Below, piece by piece: positions 21,503 through 30,345 of a stretch of DNA of 64,000 bases (position 1 is the first letter of the stretch; each line of letters begins with the position of its first letter). The stretch is from Oscillospiraceae bacterium. Its GTDB lineage: Bacteria; Bacillota; Clostridia; Oscillospirales; Oscillospiraceae. The notes below the pieces were generated by a model. The model did not search any database, had not been told where the DNA came from, and was given only the letters and a program-made list of their open reading frames with translations. Position numbers and translations under genes: made by a program. The stretch spans positions 1 through 64,000 of the forward strand of contig CACWLG010000008.1 in NCBI GenBank assembly GCA_902761635.1. Reading direction: 5' to 3'.

Positions 21503-22615
21503 TCACTTAAAATACATATAGAGATCACATTTGATCATGCCATTATAGAGCTTGCGCTTTTTGTCCGCCTGACGGCCAAAGCAGCGTTCAAATTCCGTGT
21601 GCGAGGAGAGCAGATAAAGCTGCCAGTTCCGGCACTCGGAAAGCGCCCTTCCAAAGCCGCGATACAGGGTCTCGGCCTCCTGCTTTTCCAGGATGCGCTC
21701 TCCGTAAGGCGGGTTTGTGACGATGACGCCGCGTTCGGTTTTCCGGTCAAAACACATGGCGTCCGCCACTTCAAAACGCACCACATCGTCCACACCGGCA
21801 CGCCGGGCATTTTCCTCTGCAATGGCGACCGCCTTCGGATCAATATCAGATCCCACAATGCGATAGTCACCGTGATATTCGCGGCTTCTTGCATTTTCGC
21901 GTTCCTCCTCCCATACACGGCGAGGGATGCTCTTCCAGCTCTGGGCGGTAAAGCCGCGGTCCAGGCCGGGCGCACGGTTTTTGGCGATCAGCGCCGCTTC
22001 AATGGGGATGGTGCCGCTGCCGCAGAAGGGATCACAGAAATCGTCCCGCCCCCGGTAACGCGAGAGAGTCACCATCGCGGCGGCCATGGTCTCCTTAAGG
22101 GGCGCCGCATTGTGCGCCGGACGGTATCCGCGCTTGTGAAGCCCGTCGCCCGAGGTGTCGATGCAGAGGGAGACGCGATCCTTCATAATGGAAAACTGGA
22201 TCTGATAGAGAGCTCCTGTCTCCGGAAACCAGTCGATACGGTACTTGCTTTTGAGCCGTTCGGCAACTGCCTTTTTGATGATCTTCTGACAGTCGGAGAC
22301 GGAGAAAAGCTGGGAATTGAGACTATAGCCCTTGACGGGAAAGGCACCGTCAGCGGGGATCAGGCTCTCCCAGGGCAAAGCCTTTGTCCCCTCAAAAAGG
22401 GCATCAAAACTCCTGGCTTCAAAGCTGCCCACCTCGATCAGCACCCGCTCGCCGATGCGCAGGCAGATGTTGGCTCTGGCAAGCTCCGCATCCGAGCCGC
22501 TAAAATAAACCCGTCCGTTTTCAGCAGCAACATCCGAAATATTCAGCCTTTTGAGTTCATCCGCGATCGGGCCCTCCAGCCCCAGCAGGCAGGGCACACA
22601 CATTTTATAATTCAT
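21503..22615 (-). CDS. THUMP-domain class I rRNA guanine-N2 methyltransferase (RlmL/YpsC-like)
   Basis: The 370-residue protein has an N-terminal THUMP/ferredoxin-like region (about 1-160), then a methyltransferase domain with FCDPFCGSGTIPIEAALIA (AdoMet loop), IVGSDIDPKAVAIAEENA, and the catalytic VTNPPYGERI motif characteristic of N2-guanine or N6-adenine methylation. It matches the YpsC/RlmL group that modifies 23S rRNA. The start at 22615 follows GAGGAAAAG. Confidence 0.92.
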   Translation of the reverse strand: MNYKMCVPCLLGLEGPIADELKRLNISDVAAENGRVYFSGSDAELARANICLRIGERVLIEVGSFEARSFDALFEGTKALPWESLIPADGAFPVKGYSLNSQLFSVSDCQKIIKKAVAERLKSKYRIDWFPETGALYQIQFSIMKDRVSLCIDTSGDGLHKRGYRPAHNAAPLKETMAAAMVTLSRYRGRDDFCDPFCGSGTIPIEAALIAKNRAPGLDRGFTAQSWKSIPRRVWEEERENARSREYHGDYRIVGSDIDPKAVAIAEENARRAGVDDVVRFEVADAMCFDRKTERGVIVTNPPYGERILEKQEAETLYRGFGRALSECRNWQLYLLSSHTEFERCFGRQADKKRKLYNGMIKCDLYMYFK

Positions 22616-22673
22616 AGCTTTTCCTCTTGTAAAATGAAATGGGTTTGAATGCCGCGCTTTTCAGCGCTGCTTC

Positions 22674-23381
22674 TTAAAACAGCCCGACGGCCTTTGCCAG
22701 CGGCACCAAAAGAATTGGCAGGAAAATGCCGGGCAGCATGTTGCCGACCTTGAAATGCTCCTTGCCGAGGCCGATGATATTGCACGCCATGGCCAGAAAG
22801 ATCGGCCCGCCGACCGCGCTCATCTCATTGATTACCTCGGGCGTGAGCACCGGCTCGGCAAGGGAGGCCAGCATGGTCAGCAGTCCCTGAAACAAAAACA
22901 GAGGGCCGGCGGAAAAGATGACGCCTGCGCCGAGCGCTGAGGCAAAGGCGGTAGAGCTGATAAAGTCCATGACGCTTTTGGTATAGAGAATGCTGTAATC
23001 GTGGTCAAGTCCCGCGCGTATCGAGCCGAGGATCGTCATGCTGCCGATGCAGAAGAGCATAAAACAGGTGACGACGGCGTCCCCAAAGGGGCCTTTGCCG
23101 AGAGGCGTACCGGCAAGCTTGCGCCTGGCCCAGTCGCCGGCGCCGTTGATCCGGTCGTCAAGCCGCAGCACCATGCCGATCAGCGTACCGATGACAAGGG
23201 AGAGCACCACGACAAGAAAGCTCTTTGTCCCGGCGGCCCCCTGAATGCCGATGGCGGCGGTGATGAAGCCCATGACTTTCATGATGCCGGCGGAATAGGA
23301 CTCCGGGATCTTGTTCCCGAAAAGCGTCCCGATCAGGCCGCCGATGAGCACCGCGATGGTGTTGATGATTGTACCGAGCAT
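22674..23381 (-). CDS. DUF554 family membrane protein
   Basis: The product is about 235 residues (MLGTIINTIAVLIGGLIGTLFG...) with seven or so hydrophobic segments, the pattern of DUF554/YdfK-type proteins. These are predicted transporters of unknown substrate. Conserved features visible include FCIGSMTILGSIRAGLDHD and STAFASALGAG. The start at 23381 was chosen because the family begins here and a weak AAGGGGG site precedes it. The gene is divergent from prfC. Confidence 0.88.
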   Translation of the reverse strand: MLGTIINTIAVLIGGLIGTLFGNKIPESYSAGIMKVMGFITAAIGIQGAAGTKSFLVVVLSLVIGTLIGMVLRLDDRINGAGDWARRKLAGTPLGKGPFGDAVVTCFMLFCIGSMTILGSIRAGLDHDYSILYTKSVMDFISSTAFASALGAGVIFSAGPLFLFQGLLTMLASLAEPVLTPEVINEMSAVGGPIFLAMACNIIGLGKEHFKVGNMLPGIFLPILLVPLAKAVGLF

Positions 23382-23476
23382 TGCGCAAGCCCCCTTTTCC
23401 CTCGAATAAACCGTGTCGATTTTAGCATACGCGCGGCCGCGTTTCAACATCCAGAATGGAAAAGAGGAAGAAAATC

Positions 23477-23505
23477 TTTACAAGCGCCGGGGAACCGGCT
23501 ATAAT
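23477..23505 (+). promoter_or_regulatory. prfC operon promoter
   Basis: TTTACA (23477-23482) and a perfect TATAAT (23500-23505) are separated by 17 bases, 36 bases before the prfC start. Confidence 0.8.
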
Positions 23506-23541
23506 ATATTGCTAAGTATTTTATAAGGATGAATGTTTTTT

Positions 23542-25134
23542 ATGCCGGACTACAAAAAAGAAATCGAGAGGCGGAGAACCTTCGCCATCATCTCCCACCC
23601 CGACGCAGGCAAAACAACGCTGACTGAAAAGCTTCTGCTTTACGGCGGGGCCATCCAGCTTGCTGGCTCCGTCAAGGGCAAGGCCACTGCGCGTCATGCG
23701 GTCTCCGACTGGATGGAGCTGGAAAAGCAGCGCGGTATCTCCATCACCTCCTCCGTCATGCAGTTTGAATATGAGGGATACTGCATCAACATCCTGGATA
23801 CGCCGGGACACCAGGACTTTTCCGAGGACACCTATCGTACCCTCATGGCGGCGGACTCCGCCGTTATGGTCATTGACGCTGCCAAGGGCATCGAGCCGCA
23901 GACCAGAAAGCTGTTCAAGATCTGTGCCATGCGGCATATCCCGATCTTTACCTTTATCAACAAGCTCGACCGCGAGGCCAGAAGTCCCTATGATCTGATG
24001 GAGGAGCTCGAGCGTGAGTTCGGGATCGGCACCTATCCGATGAACTGGCCCATCGGCTGTGGCCGGGAGTTCAAGGGCGTGTACGACAGAGAGAAGCGGG
24101 AGATCCTCGCATTCAACGAATTTCACCGGGGACAGAGCAAGATCCGTGCCATTGAGTGCCGCCTGGATGAGACGGAAAAGCTGGACGAGCTGATCGGCCC
24201 CAGACTGCGCGAGCAGCTGGCGGAGGATATCGAGCTTCTGGACGGCGCGGGCTACGACTTTGATCTGGAGGCTGTGCGCGAAGGTGCCCTCAGCCCGGTG
24301 TTCTTCGGCTCGGCGCTCAACAATTTCGGCGTGGAGCCCTTCCTCGAGAGCTTTTTGAGGATGACGATGCCCCCGCTGCCGCGCGTTTCCGGCGATGAAA
24401 CAGTGGACCCCATGGATGCGCGCTTCTCGGCCTTTGTCTTCAAGATCCAGGCCAACATGAACAAAGCCCATCGGGACCGCATCGCCTTCATGCGTATCTG
24501 CTCCGGCCGTTTTGAGCGGGACAGAGAGTACTATCATGTTCAGGCGTGCAAGAACCTGCGCCTGGCACAGCCCCAGCAGCTCATGGCCCAGGACCGTGCC
24601 ATTATCGACGAGGCCTATGCCGGTGATATCATCGGCGTCTTCGACCCGGGTATTTTTTCCATCGGAGATACGATCTGCGAGAAGGGAATGAACGTCTGCT
24701 TTGAGGGAATCCCCACCTTCGCGCCTGAGCATTTCGCGGGTGTGGAGCGTGTGGATACCATGAAGCGCAAGCAGTTTGAAAAGGGCATCCAGCAGATCGC
24801 CCAGGAGGGCGCCATTCAGATTTTCCATGAACCCTACACCGGCGTGGAGGAAGTGATCGTCGGCGTTGTGGGTGTGCTGCAGTTTGAGGTGCTGGAGTAC
24901 CGGCTGCGTACCGAGTACGGCGTTGAGATCCGCAGGCGTTCCATGCCCTTTGAGCTTGTCCGCTGGGTGGAGAACGAGGATATCCGCATCCAGGATCTGA
25001 ACCTCACCAGCGACACCAAGTGGGTGCAGGATTTCAAGGGCAACAACCTGCTGCTTTTCACCTCCGACTGGTGCGTCAACTGGGCGCTGCAGAAGAACGA
25101 AGGCCTGCGTTTAAGGGAGTTTAACAGAGACTGA
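23542..25134 (+). CDS. prfC: Peptide chain release factor 3
   Basis: The product is about 530 residues, the length of bacterial RF3, and is a translational GTPase: G1 ISHPDAGKTTLTEKLL, G2/switch I around QRGISITSSVMQFEY, G3 LDTPGHQDFSEDTYR, G4 FINKLDREAR. The C-terminal domains end with WVQDFKGNNLLLFTSDW. RF3 removes RF1/RF2 after peptide release. The ATG at 23542 (MPDYKKEIERR) fits the AAGGAT site better than the ATG three codons upstream. It heads a four-gene operon. Confidence 0.95.
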   Translation: MPDYKKEIERRRTFAIISHPDAGKTTLTEKLLLYGGAIQLAGSVKGKATARHAVSDWMELEKQRGISITSSVMQFEYEGYCINILDTPGHQDFSEDTYRTLMAADSAVMVIDAAKGIEPQTRKLFKICAMRHIPIFTFINKLDREARSPYDLMEELEREFGIGTYPMNWPIGCGREFKGVYDREKREILAFNEFHRGQSKIRAIECRLDETEKLDELIGPRLREQLAEDIELLDGAGYDFDLEAVREGALSPVFFGSALNNFGVEPFLESFLRMTMPPLPRVSGDETVDPMDARFSAFVFKIQANMNKAHRDRIAFMRICSGRFERDREYYHVQACKNLRLAQPQQLMAQDRAIIDEAYAGDIIGVFDPGIFSIGDTICEKGMNVCFEGIPTFAPEHFAGVERVDTMKRKQFEKGIQQIAQEGAIQIFHEPYTGVEEVIVGVVGVLQFEVLEYRLRTEYGVEIRRRSMPFELVRWVENEDIRIQDLNLTSDTKWVQDFKGNNLLLFTSDWCVNWALQKNEGLRLREFNRD

Positions 25135-25145
25135 AAGGAGCGAGC

Positions 25146-25757
25146 ATGGCGGAAGGAATCAAGATCGAGATCTATCGGATAAAAAATGCCGATGAACTGA
25201 CGCAATCCCTGGCCGATCCGGAATCCAGAATGGATACAGGCAGCGGCGCCGCCTTGACTGCGGCGCTCTCCGCCGCTCTTTTAAAGCGTGTTGCGGCTTT
25301 GACAGTACAGAGCAAGCCGGAACACGAACGCGCCGTATATCTCGACCGCAACGCGGAGATCCTCAGGCGCTATATGGTGCACCTCATAGACGAGGACGTC
25401 AAGGCCCGCGGGCCTCTCCGCCGCGCCGTAAAAGAGGGCGGGGAGCGGGAAATCGAGGCAGCGCGTCAGCCTGCTGTCGCTATCCCGGGTGAGGTCATCC
25501 ATATGATGAGCCAGGCGCTGGAGCTTGGAAGAGAGCTTGCCGGTCTTTGCCCGCAGGAAGCGCTGCACTATCTGGGCGAGTTTGCAGAGCTTGCGATGGC
25601 TTCTGTCCGCAGCGCCCGCCTGTATATCCTCAACATGTCCGATCAATGCTCGGACGACACCTATCGCTATGTAGTCAGGCGTGAGAACGAAATCACGCTC
25701 AAAGCCTGCGCTGCTTGCGCAGATGAGATCACAGCCGCGGCAGAGGCGGCTGTATAA
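25146..25757 (+). CDS. FTCD_C (cyclodeaminase/cyclohydrolase) family protein
   Basis: The 203-residue, mostly helical protein has the family's GSGAALTAALSAALLKRVAALT block and a long central helix. The domain occurs alone as methenyltetrahydrofolate cyclohydrolase-like FchA or as formiminotetrahydrofolate cyclodeaminase. No partner formiminotransferase gene is visible nearby, and the residues deciding between the two activities cannot be judged by eye, so folate-linked activity is family-based inference. It starts 11 bases after prfC behind AAAGGAG. The folD gene lies 6 kb downstream. Confidence 0.85.
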   Translation: MAEGIKIEIYRIKNADELTQSLADPESRMDTGSGAALTAALSAALLKRVAALTVQSKPEHERAVYLDRNAEILRRYMVHLIDEDVKARGPLRRAVKEGGEREIEAARQPAVAIPGEVIHMMSQALELGRELAGLCPQEALHYLGEFAELAMASVRSARLYILNMSDQCSDDTYRYVVRRENEITLKACAACADEITAAAEAAV

Positions 25758-25771
25758 AGGAGGCGCGGTAC

Positions 25772-26482
25772 ATGGATGCCAATATTGCAAAGCTGAAGGA
25801 ATGGGTAGACGGCAGTGACAATATCGTCTTCTTTGGCGGAGCCGGTGTCAGCACTGAGAGCGGTATCCCCGACTTTCGCAGTGTGGACGGCCTGTATAAT
25901 CAGAAGTGGAAATACCCGCCCGAGACCATCCTCAGCCATACCTTCTTCGAGCGCTTCCCCGAGGAGTACTATCGTTTTCATCGGGAAAAGCTGGTGATCG
26001 ACGGCGTAAAGCCGAACCGCTGTCACCTGCGTCTGGCAGAGCTGGAGCGGGAAGGCAAGCTCAAGGCTGTTATCACACAGAACATTGACGGTCTGCACCA
26101 GGCTGCGGGAAGCGAAAACGTTCTTGAGCTGCACGGCAGCATCATGCGTGCGTACTGCTCCCGCTGTCGGAAAAGTTTTGACGCCGATCTCATGAACCAT
26201 GGCACCGGCGTGCCGCGCTGCGGCTGCGGCGGGGTGATCCGCCCGGATATCGTTCTCTATGAAGAGCCGCTGGACAACGATGTGATGATGCGCGCCATCC
26301 AGTATATCCGCAATGCGGATGTGCTCATTGTCGGCGGCACTTCCCTGAAGGTCTATCCGGCGGCAGGACTCATCAACTATTACCGGGGAAATAAGCTCGT
26401 GCTGATAACCCGCAGCAGTACGCCCGCCGAGGCGGATCTCACCATCCACGGCAAGATCGGCGAGGTCTTCTCGCAGATCTGA
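25772..26482 (+). CDS. cobB: Sir2-type NAD-dependent protein deacylase
   Basis: The 236-residue protein has the NAD-binding [18 protein letters not shown], the catalytic region [15 protein letters not shown] and ELHGS (catalytic His), and a zinc module with CSRC followed by [20 protein letters not shown] completes the Rossmann fold. It removes acetyl or related acyl groups from lysine. No Tyr/Arg desuccinylase pair was checked, so acyl specificity is open. It starts 14 bases after the FTCD_C gene behind AGGAGG. Confidence 0.94.
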   Translation: MDANIAKLKEWVDGSDNIVFFGGAGVSTESGIPDFRSVDGLYNQKWKYPPETILSHTFFERFPEEYYRFHREKLVIDGVKPNRCHLRLAELEREGKLKAVITQNIDGLHQAAGSENVLELHGSIMRAYCSRCRKSFDADLMNHGTGVPRCGCGGVIRPDIVLYEEPLDNDVMMRAIQYIRNADVLIVGGTSLKVYPAAGLINYYRGNKLVLITRSSTPAEADLTIHGKIGEVFSQI

Positions 26483-26508
26483 TTATAAAAAGGAAAGACT
26501 TGAGGAAT

Positions 26509-27186
26509 ATGGGCAAGGGAAAGCTGATCGTTCTGGAGGGCATTGACGGCAGCGGCAAGTCCGCGCAGTACCGCCTCCTGTGCGAGAGAATGGAACGGGA
26601 CAAAATTGCGTATAATCACATCGTATTTCCGCGCTATGAGAAGCAGAGCAGCGCGCTGATCCGTCTCTATCTCGGCGGCGCCTTCGGGAAGAAGCCAGGG
26701 GATGTGAACGCATATACGGCTTCCGCCTTTTACGCGGTGGACCGCTTCGCCTCCTATCGGGACGATTGGGGCGGGATTTATGAACACGGCGGGCTCATTC
26801 TCTCTGATCGTTATACCACCTCGAATGCCGTCCATCAGGGGAGCAAGCTCCCGGATGAGGAGCTGCCGGCCTTCTTCGACTGGCTTGTGGATTTTGAATA
26901 CGGAAAGATGGGTCTGCCGGAGCCGGATCTGGTGATCTATCTGGATGTGGATCTTGAAATCTCCCGCAGACGCATGCGGCAGCGGGAGGCGGAAACCCAC
27001 ACCCGCGCGGATATCCATGAGCTGGACAGTGACTATCTGGCCCGCTGCCTTCACACGGCGGACATGGCCTGCCGGCATTACGGCTGGACGCGCATCCCCT
27101 GGCAAAAGGACGGGCGGGAGCGCGATATGGACGAGAAAAACGCTGAGATCTATGACATTCTCCTGCGGGAGCTCGGAAACAAATAG
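26509..27186 (+). CDS. tmk: Thymidylate kinase
   Basis: The 225-residue protein has the P-loop LEGIDGSGKSAQ, the base-binding DRYTTSNAVHQGSKL region and a lid with RRRMRQREAE. It phosphorylates dTMP to dTDP. I took the ATG at 26509 (MGKGKLIVLEG), preceded by GAGG; a TTG three codons upstream with AGGAAAG is a possible alternative. It closes the prfC operon and converges on the Cys-rich gene, sharing the terminator region. Confidence 0.93.
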   Translation: MGKGKLIVLEGIDGSGKSAQYRLLCERMERDKIAYNHIVFPRYEKQSSALIRLYLGGAFGKKPGDVNAYTASAFYAVDRFASYRDDWGGIYEHGGLILSDRYTTSNAVHQGSKLPDEELPAFFDWLVDFEYGKMGLPEPDLVIYLDVDLEISRRRMRQREAETHTRADIHELDSDYLARCLHTADMACRHYGWTRIPWQKDGRERDMDEKNAEIYDILLRELGNK

Positions 27187-27210
27187 GGTAGGCACGGCGT
27201 CAAAAGAAAA

Positions 27211-27232
27211 AGGAGCCCCATGCGGGGCCCCT
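27211..27232. terminator. Terminator between tmk and the Cys-rich gene
   Basis: AGGAGCCCC and GGGGCCCCT form a nine-base stem with one mismatch and a four-base loop. On the minus strand TTTTTCTTTT follows, ending the Cys-rich gene. It may also serve tmk in the other direction. Confidence 0.75.
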
Positions 27233-27239
27233 TACAGGC

Positions 27240-27422
27240 TCAGCAGCAGCCGCAGTCGCTGCCGCAGTTATTGTTGCAGCCACAGTTGTTGCAGCCGCAG
27301 CCGCCGCAATTATTGCCGCAGCCGCAGCCGCCGCCGCAGCCGTTGTTGCAGCCGCCGAAGAGAATGATGATCAGGATGATGAGCCAGAGGGTGTTATTGT
27401 TGTTACAGGAATTGCAGAACAT
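27240..27422 (-). CDS. Cys/Asn/Gly-rich small membrane protein (high-cysteine type)
   Basis: The product is 60 residues: a short Cys/Asn N-terminus (MFCNSCNNNN), one hydrophobic helix (TLWLIILIIILFGG), then a tail made almost only of Cys, Gly and Asn (CNNGCGGGCGCGNNCGGCGC). Similar clostridial proteins are often labelled chorion-class high-cysteine proteins. Function is unknown; metal binding or disulphide-linked envelope or spore-coat roles are possible. An AAAGGAACG site precedes the ATG at 27422, and a terminator follows, so it is probably a real single-gene unit. Confidence 0.75.
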   Translation of the reverse strand: MFCNSCNNNNTLWLIILIIILFGGCNNGCGGGCGCGNNCGGCGCNNCGCNNNCGSDCGCC

Positions 27423-27595
27423 AGTACGTTCCTTTCTCCGCACATGAGCTGTCATCGTCCGCCGAGCTGTGCGGAACCGGCGGGACCGGCTGTGAGCGGC
27501 GCCGCGTTGTTTCACAGCGCTCATGCCATCTTATGACGCAGTCCCCCGCCGTGTCACAGACTGCGGTACTCCCACCCTGATCAAAGGAGAGTAAC

Positions 27596-28927
27596 ATGCC
27601 CGACGAACTCGACAAAATCAACGAAATATTCCGCATTCAGGATGAGCACGACAAGCCGGCAGAGCAGCCCGCCAAAAAGCGGACCGCCAGACACACCGAG
27701 AAGCGCAAGCCCCTGGAGGCGATGGACAAGCTTCTGATCGACGCTTCCGGCAAGGAGACGAGCAACTATACGGGCGACGCGGAGTCAGAGCGGGATTACC
27801 ACCCCGTAAGACAGAGCCATGAGTATCACTCCGGCTGTCTTGGGGGACTGATGTACTTTACCTTCATCGTCTGCGTCAGCATTGTGCTGGCCTGCCTTGC
27901 CTGGATGGCGACAAGCGATATGCTCGCCCTGAACAAAGACGACTTTACGGCTGTCGTCACCCTGCCAAGCAGCATCTTCCAGTCCGAAACCGTGGACAGG
28001 ATCGACGAAAACGGGCAGAAGGTCGGCACAAAGCGCGTCACGCATGCCGATATGGACTATGTGGCGGATGTGCTCAAGGATGCGGGACTGATCGAATACA
28101 AGTGGCTCTTCAACCTTTTCTGCAAGATCTCCACCGCTGACGAGAAGGTGAGTCCCGGCGAGTATGAGCTGCGCTCCACCTTTGACTACCGCGCGCTGAT
28201 CCAGAATATGCGGGCAGGCTCCGCCTCCACAGTCACCGTCACGGTGACGATCCCGGAGGGCTTCAAGATGCACCAGATCTTTATGCGCCTGGAGGAAAAC
28301 GGCGTATGCAGCTATAATGATCTCATGCAGGATGCCGGCGAGGCCGAATACAACTACGATTTCCTGCAGCTCAGCGAGGGGCAGGGCGCATACCGGCTCG
28401 AGGGCTTCCTCTTCCCGGACACCTATGAGTTTTATGTGGGCATGCAGGGCTCCAGCGCCGTCAACAAGCTGCTTGATAACTTCCGCCGCCGTGTGACGGA
28501 GGAGATGTATCAGCGGGCCGAGGAGCTCGGCATGAACATGTACGATGTCCTCAAGGTCGCCTCCCTCATTGAGAAGGAGGCCGGCAGTGATGAAGAGCGC
28601 ACCCTGATCGCCTCGGTCATCTATAACCGCCTCAACGCCGGGATCGTGCTGGGCATTGACGCCTCTGTCCTCTATCCCTACGATGAGCACGAGGGGGCGC
28701 CCACCGCCGAAATGCTGGAAAAGGATGACCCCTACAACACACGCATCCATGACGGGCTGCCGCCCACCCCGATCTGCAGCCCGGGCCTGACCTCCATTTA
28801 CGCCGCCCTCTATCCCGAATCGTCGAACTACTATTATTACGCGCTCGATCAGGAACTGGGCATCCACAGATTCTTTACTAACGATACGGAGTTCAATAAC
28901 TTTGTTGCTTCACAGAATTATTCGTAA
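27596..28927 (+). CDS. mltG: Endolytic transglycosylase MltG
   Basis: The 443-residue protein has a charged cytoplasmic N-terminus, one membrane helix (about 80-105), a LysM-like region and the YceG domain with the catalytic segment VASLIEKEAGSD and SVIYNRLNAGIVLGIDASVLY. The ending has PYNTRIHDGLPPTPICSPG. MltG cuts nascent peptidoglycan strands and sets glycan length. The start at 27596 follows AAAGGAGAG. The U32 peptidase gene overlaps its 3' end. Confidence 0.94.
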   Translation: MPDELDKINEIFRIQDEHDKPAEQPAKKRTARHTEKRKPLEAMDKLLIDASGKETSNYTGDAESERDYHPVRQSHEYHSGCLGGLMYFTFIVCVSIVLACLAWMATSDMLALNKDDFTAVVTLPSSIFQSETVDRIDENGQKVGTKRVTHADMDYVADVLKDAGLIEYKWLFNLFCKISTADEKVSPGEYELRSTFDYRALIQNMRAGSASTVTVTVTIPEGFKMHQIFMRLEENGVCSYNDLMQDAGEAEYNYDFLQLSEGQGAYRLEGFLFPDTYEFYVGMQGSSAVNKLLDNFRRRVTEEMYQRAEELGMNMYDVLKVASLIEKEAGSDEERTLIASVIYNRLNAGIVLGIDASVLYPYDEHEGAPTAEMLEKDDPYNTRIHDGLPPTPICSPGLTSIYAALYPESSNYYYYALDQELGIHRFFTNDTEFNNFVASQNYS

Positions 28928-30128
28928 TGATTTCGAGCTTCTTTCTCCCGCGGGAGATTGGGAACGCCTCGAAATGGCGCTGTGCTACGGCGCAGACGCC
29001 GTATACCTGGCCGGAAAGGAATATGGCCTGCGGGCCGCCGCCGGGAATTTTGAAAGAGAAGAGCTCGTCCGCGCGGTGGAGCTTGCACACAGCATGGGCC
29101 GGAAAGTCTATGTGACCTGCAACACGCTGCCGCGGGAGGATGAGCTTGCCCGCCTGCCGGATTATCTCAGCTTCCTGCAGGAGGCCGGGCCTGACGCCCT
29201 CATCATCGCGGATATGGGGGTACTGGCGCTTGCCAGGCGCTTTGCCCCGCAGCTCAAGCTCCACGTGAGTACGCAGCTTGGCGTGGTCAACAGCGCCACC
29301 GCCAATGTTCTGCATGCCATGGGCGCGGACACGGTGGTGCTCGCCCGGGAGCTGAGCCTGGAGGAGATCCGGAAGATCCGTGCCAACACTCCCTCGGAGC
29401 TCAGGCTGGAGGCCTTTGTGCACGGGGCGATGTGCGTCTCCTTCTCCGGGCGCTGCCTGCTGTCCAACTATATGACCGGACGGGACGGGAACCGGGGCGA
29501 ATGCGCCCAGCCCTGCCGCTGGAAATACAGTCTGGTGGAGGAAAAGCGCCCCGGACAGGCCTTCGATCTCACGGAGGATGACGGCGGCACCTACATCATG
29601 AACTCCAACGATCTGCGCATGATCGAGCATCTGCAGGATCTGGCGGAGGCGGGCGTCTCCAGCTTCAAAATCGAAGGACGCATGAAATCCGCCTATTATG
29701 CCGCCGTGACCACGAATGCTTACCGTCACGCGCTTGACGCTGTCGCCGCCGGAGATCCCGTTCCGGCGCTCTGGGTTCATGAGACCGAGATGGTCAGTCA
29801 TCGCCCCTACTGCACCGGTTTTTACCTGGGAAGCGAACCCGGGCAGTGCTATGACGGAACATACACGAGCGGCGCGGACATCGTCGCCGTTGTGGAAAGC
29901 TGCGAGGAGGACGGGAACGCCCTGCTCACCCAGCGCAACAAGTTCTCTGCAGGCGAGGAGCTGGAGCTTCTCACCCCGGAGGGGGAGCCGCTTGCCTTCA
30001 CCGTCACAGCACTCTATGACGAGGAAGGAGCTTCTATCCCCGATGCCCGCCACCCGATGATGGCGTTTCATATGCAGCTTCCGATGAAGGCCCCAAGGCT
30101 CTCCATTCTCAGAAAGCGCAGATCATGA
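28902..30128 (+). CDS. U32 family peptidase (YrrO/RlhA-type)
   Basis: The product is about 408 residues with ELLSPAGDWERLEMALCYGADAVYL, the Cys-containing SFSGRCLLSNYMTGRD and RGECAQPCRWKY motif and GVSSFKIEGRMKSAYYAAVTT, all diagnostic of U32 proteins. Relatives are collagenase-like proteins or work in tRNA/rRNA hydroxylation (TrhP, RlhA) using the Cys cluster; the latter is likelier. There is no in-frame ATG at the expected start, so TTG at 28902 (or 28905), inside the mltG 3' end, is probably used. Confidence 0.88.
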   Translation: MLLHRIIRNDFELLSPAGDWERLEMALCYGADAVYLAGKEYGLRAAAGNFEREELVRAVELAHSMGRKVYVTCNTLPREDELARLPDYLSFLQEAGPDALIIADMGVLALARRFAPQLKLHVSTQLGVVNSATANVLHAMGADTVVLARELSLEEIRKIRANTPSELRLEAFVHGAMCVSFSGRCLLSNYMTGRDGNRGECAQPCRWKYSLVEEKRPGQAFDLTEDDGGTYIMNSNDLRMIEHLQDLAEAGVSSFKIEGRMKSAYYAAVTTNAYRHALDAVAAGDPVPALWVHETEMVSHRPYCTGFYLGSEPGQCYDGTYTSGADIVAVVESCEEDGNALLTQRNKFSAGEELELLTPEGEPLAFTVTALYDEEGASIPDARHPMMAFHMQLPMKAPRLSILRKRRS

Positions 30129-30163
30129 CAGAGCAGAGACCTGTGACATGATCGGCTTTTAAA

Positions 30164-30237
30164 CAAAGAACCCCCCGGCTTGGCTCAACGTCATGAAGCG
30201 ATGGCATTGGCCGCATTGCCTGGGGGATCCTTTTTTA
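30164..30237 (+). terminator. Terminator with a large structured loop after the U32 gene
   Basis: CCCCCCGG and CCTGGGGG pair across a roughly 40-base loop that can itself fold (GGC-ATTG-GCC), flanked by AAAG/CTTT and followed by TTTTTTATTTTT. It lies 40 bases after the U32 stop and works as an intrinsic terminator on the plus strand. The long internal loop is unusual for a plain terminator. Confidence 0.7.
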
Positions 30238-30244
30238 TTTTTAG

Positions 30245-30345
30245 GGCAACACCGCACAATCCGCCTTCGGCATCTCCTGGAAAATTTGTGCCCTGATTTC
30301 GTCACTTTTTCTTGAGGTACACAAAGTACATCTGCGAATGTTGCC
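30245..30345. repeat. Interspersed repeat, copy 1 (101 bases, terminal inverted repeats)
   Basis: The element starts GGCAACACCGCA and ends TGCGAATGTTGCC, which are imperfect inverted repeats. Its first 70 or so bases resemble the left arm of copy 2 at 55276. A 27-base core (30311-30337) is the exact reverse complement of 55342-55368. It ends directly at the stop codon of the APH-like kinase gene. It encodes nothing; it looks like a MITE-like or REP-like mobile intergenic element. Confidence 0.7.

Noticed and set aside
27240..27360. A short tandem repeat or CRISPR-like array from the repeated GCAGCC/GCCGCA units.
   Set aside because: The periodicity comes from Cys/Gly/Asn codons of the small Cys-rich protein; there are no spacers.
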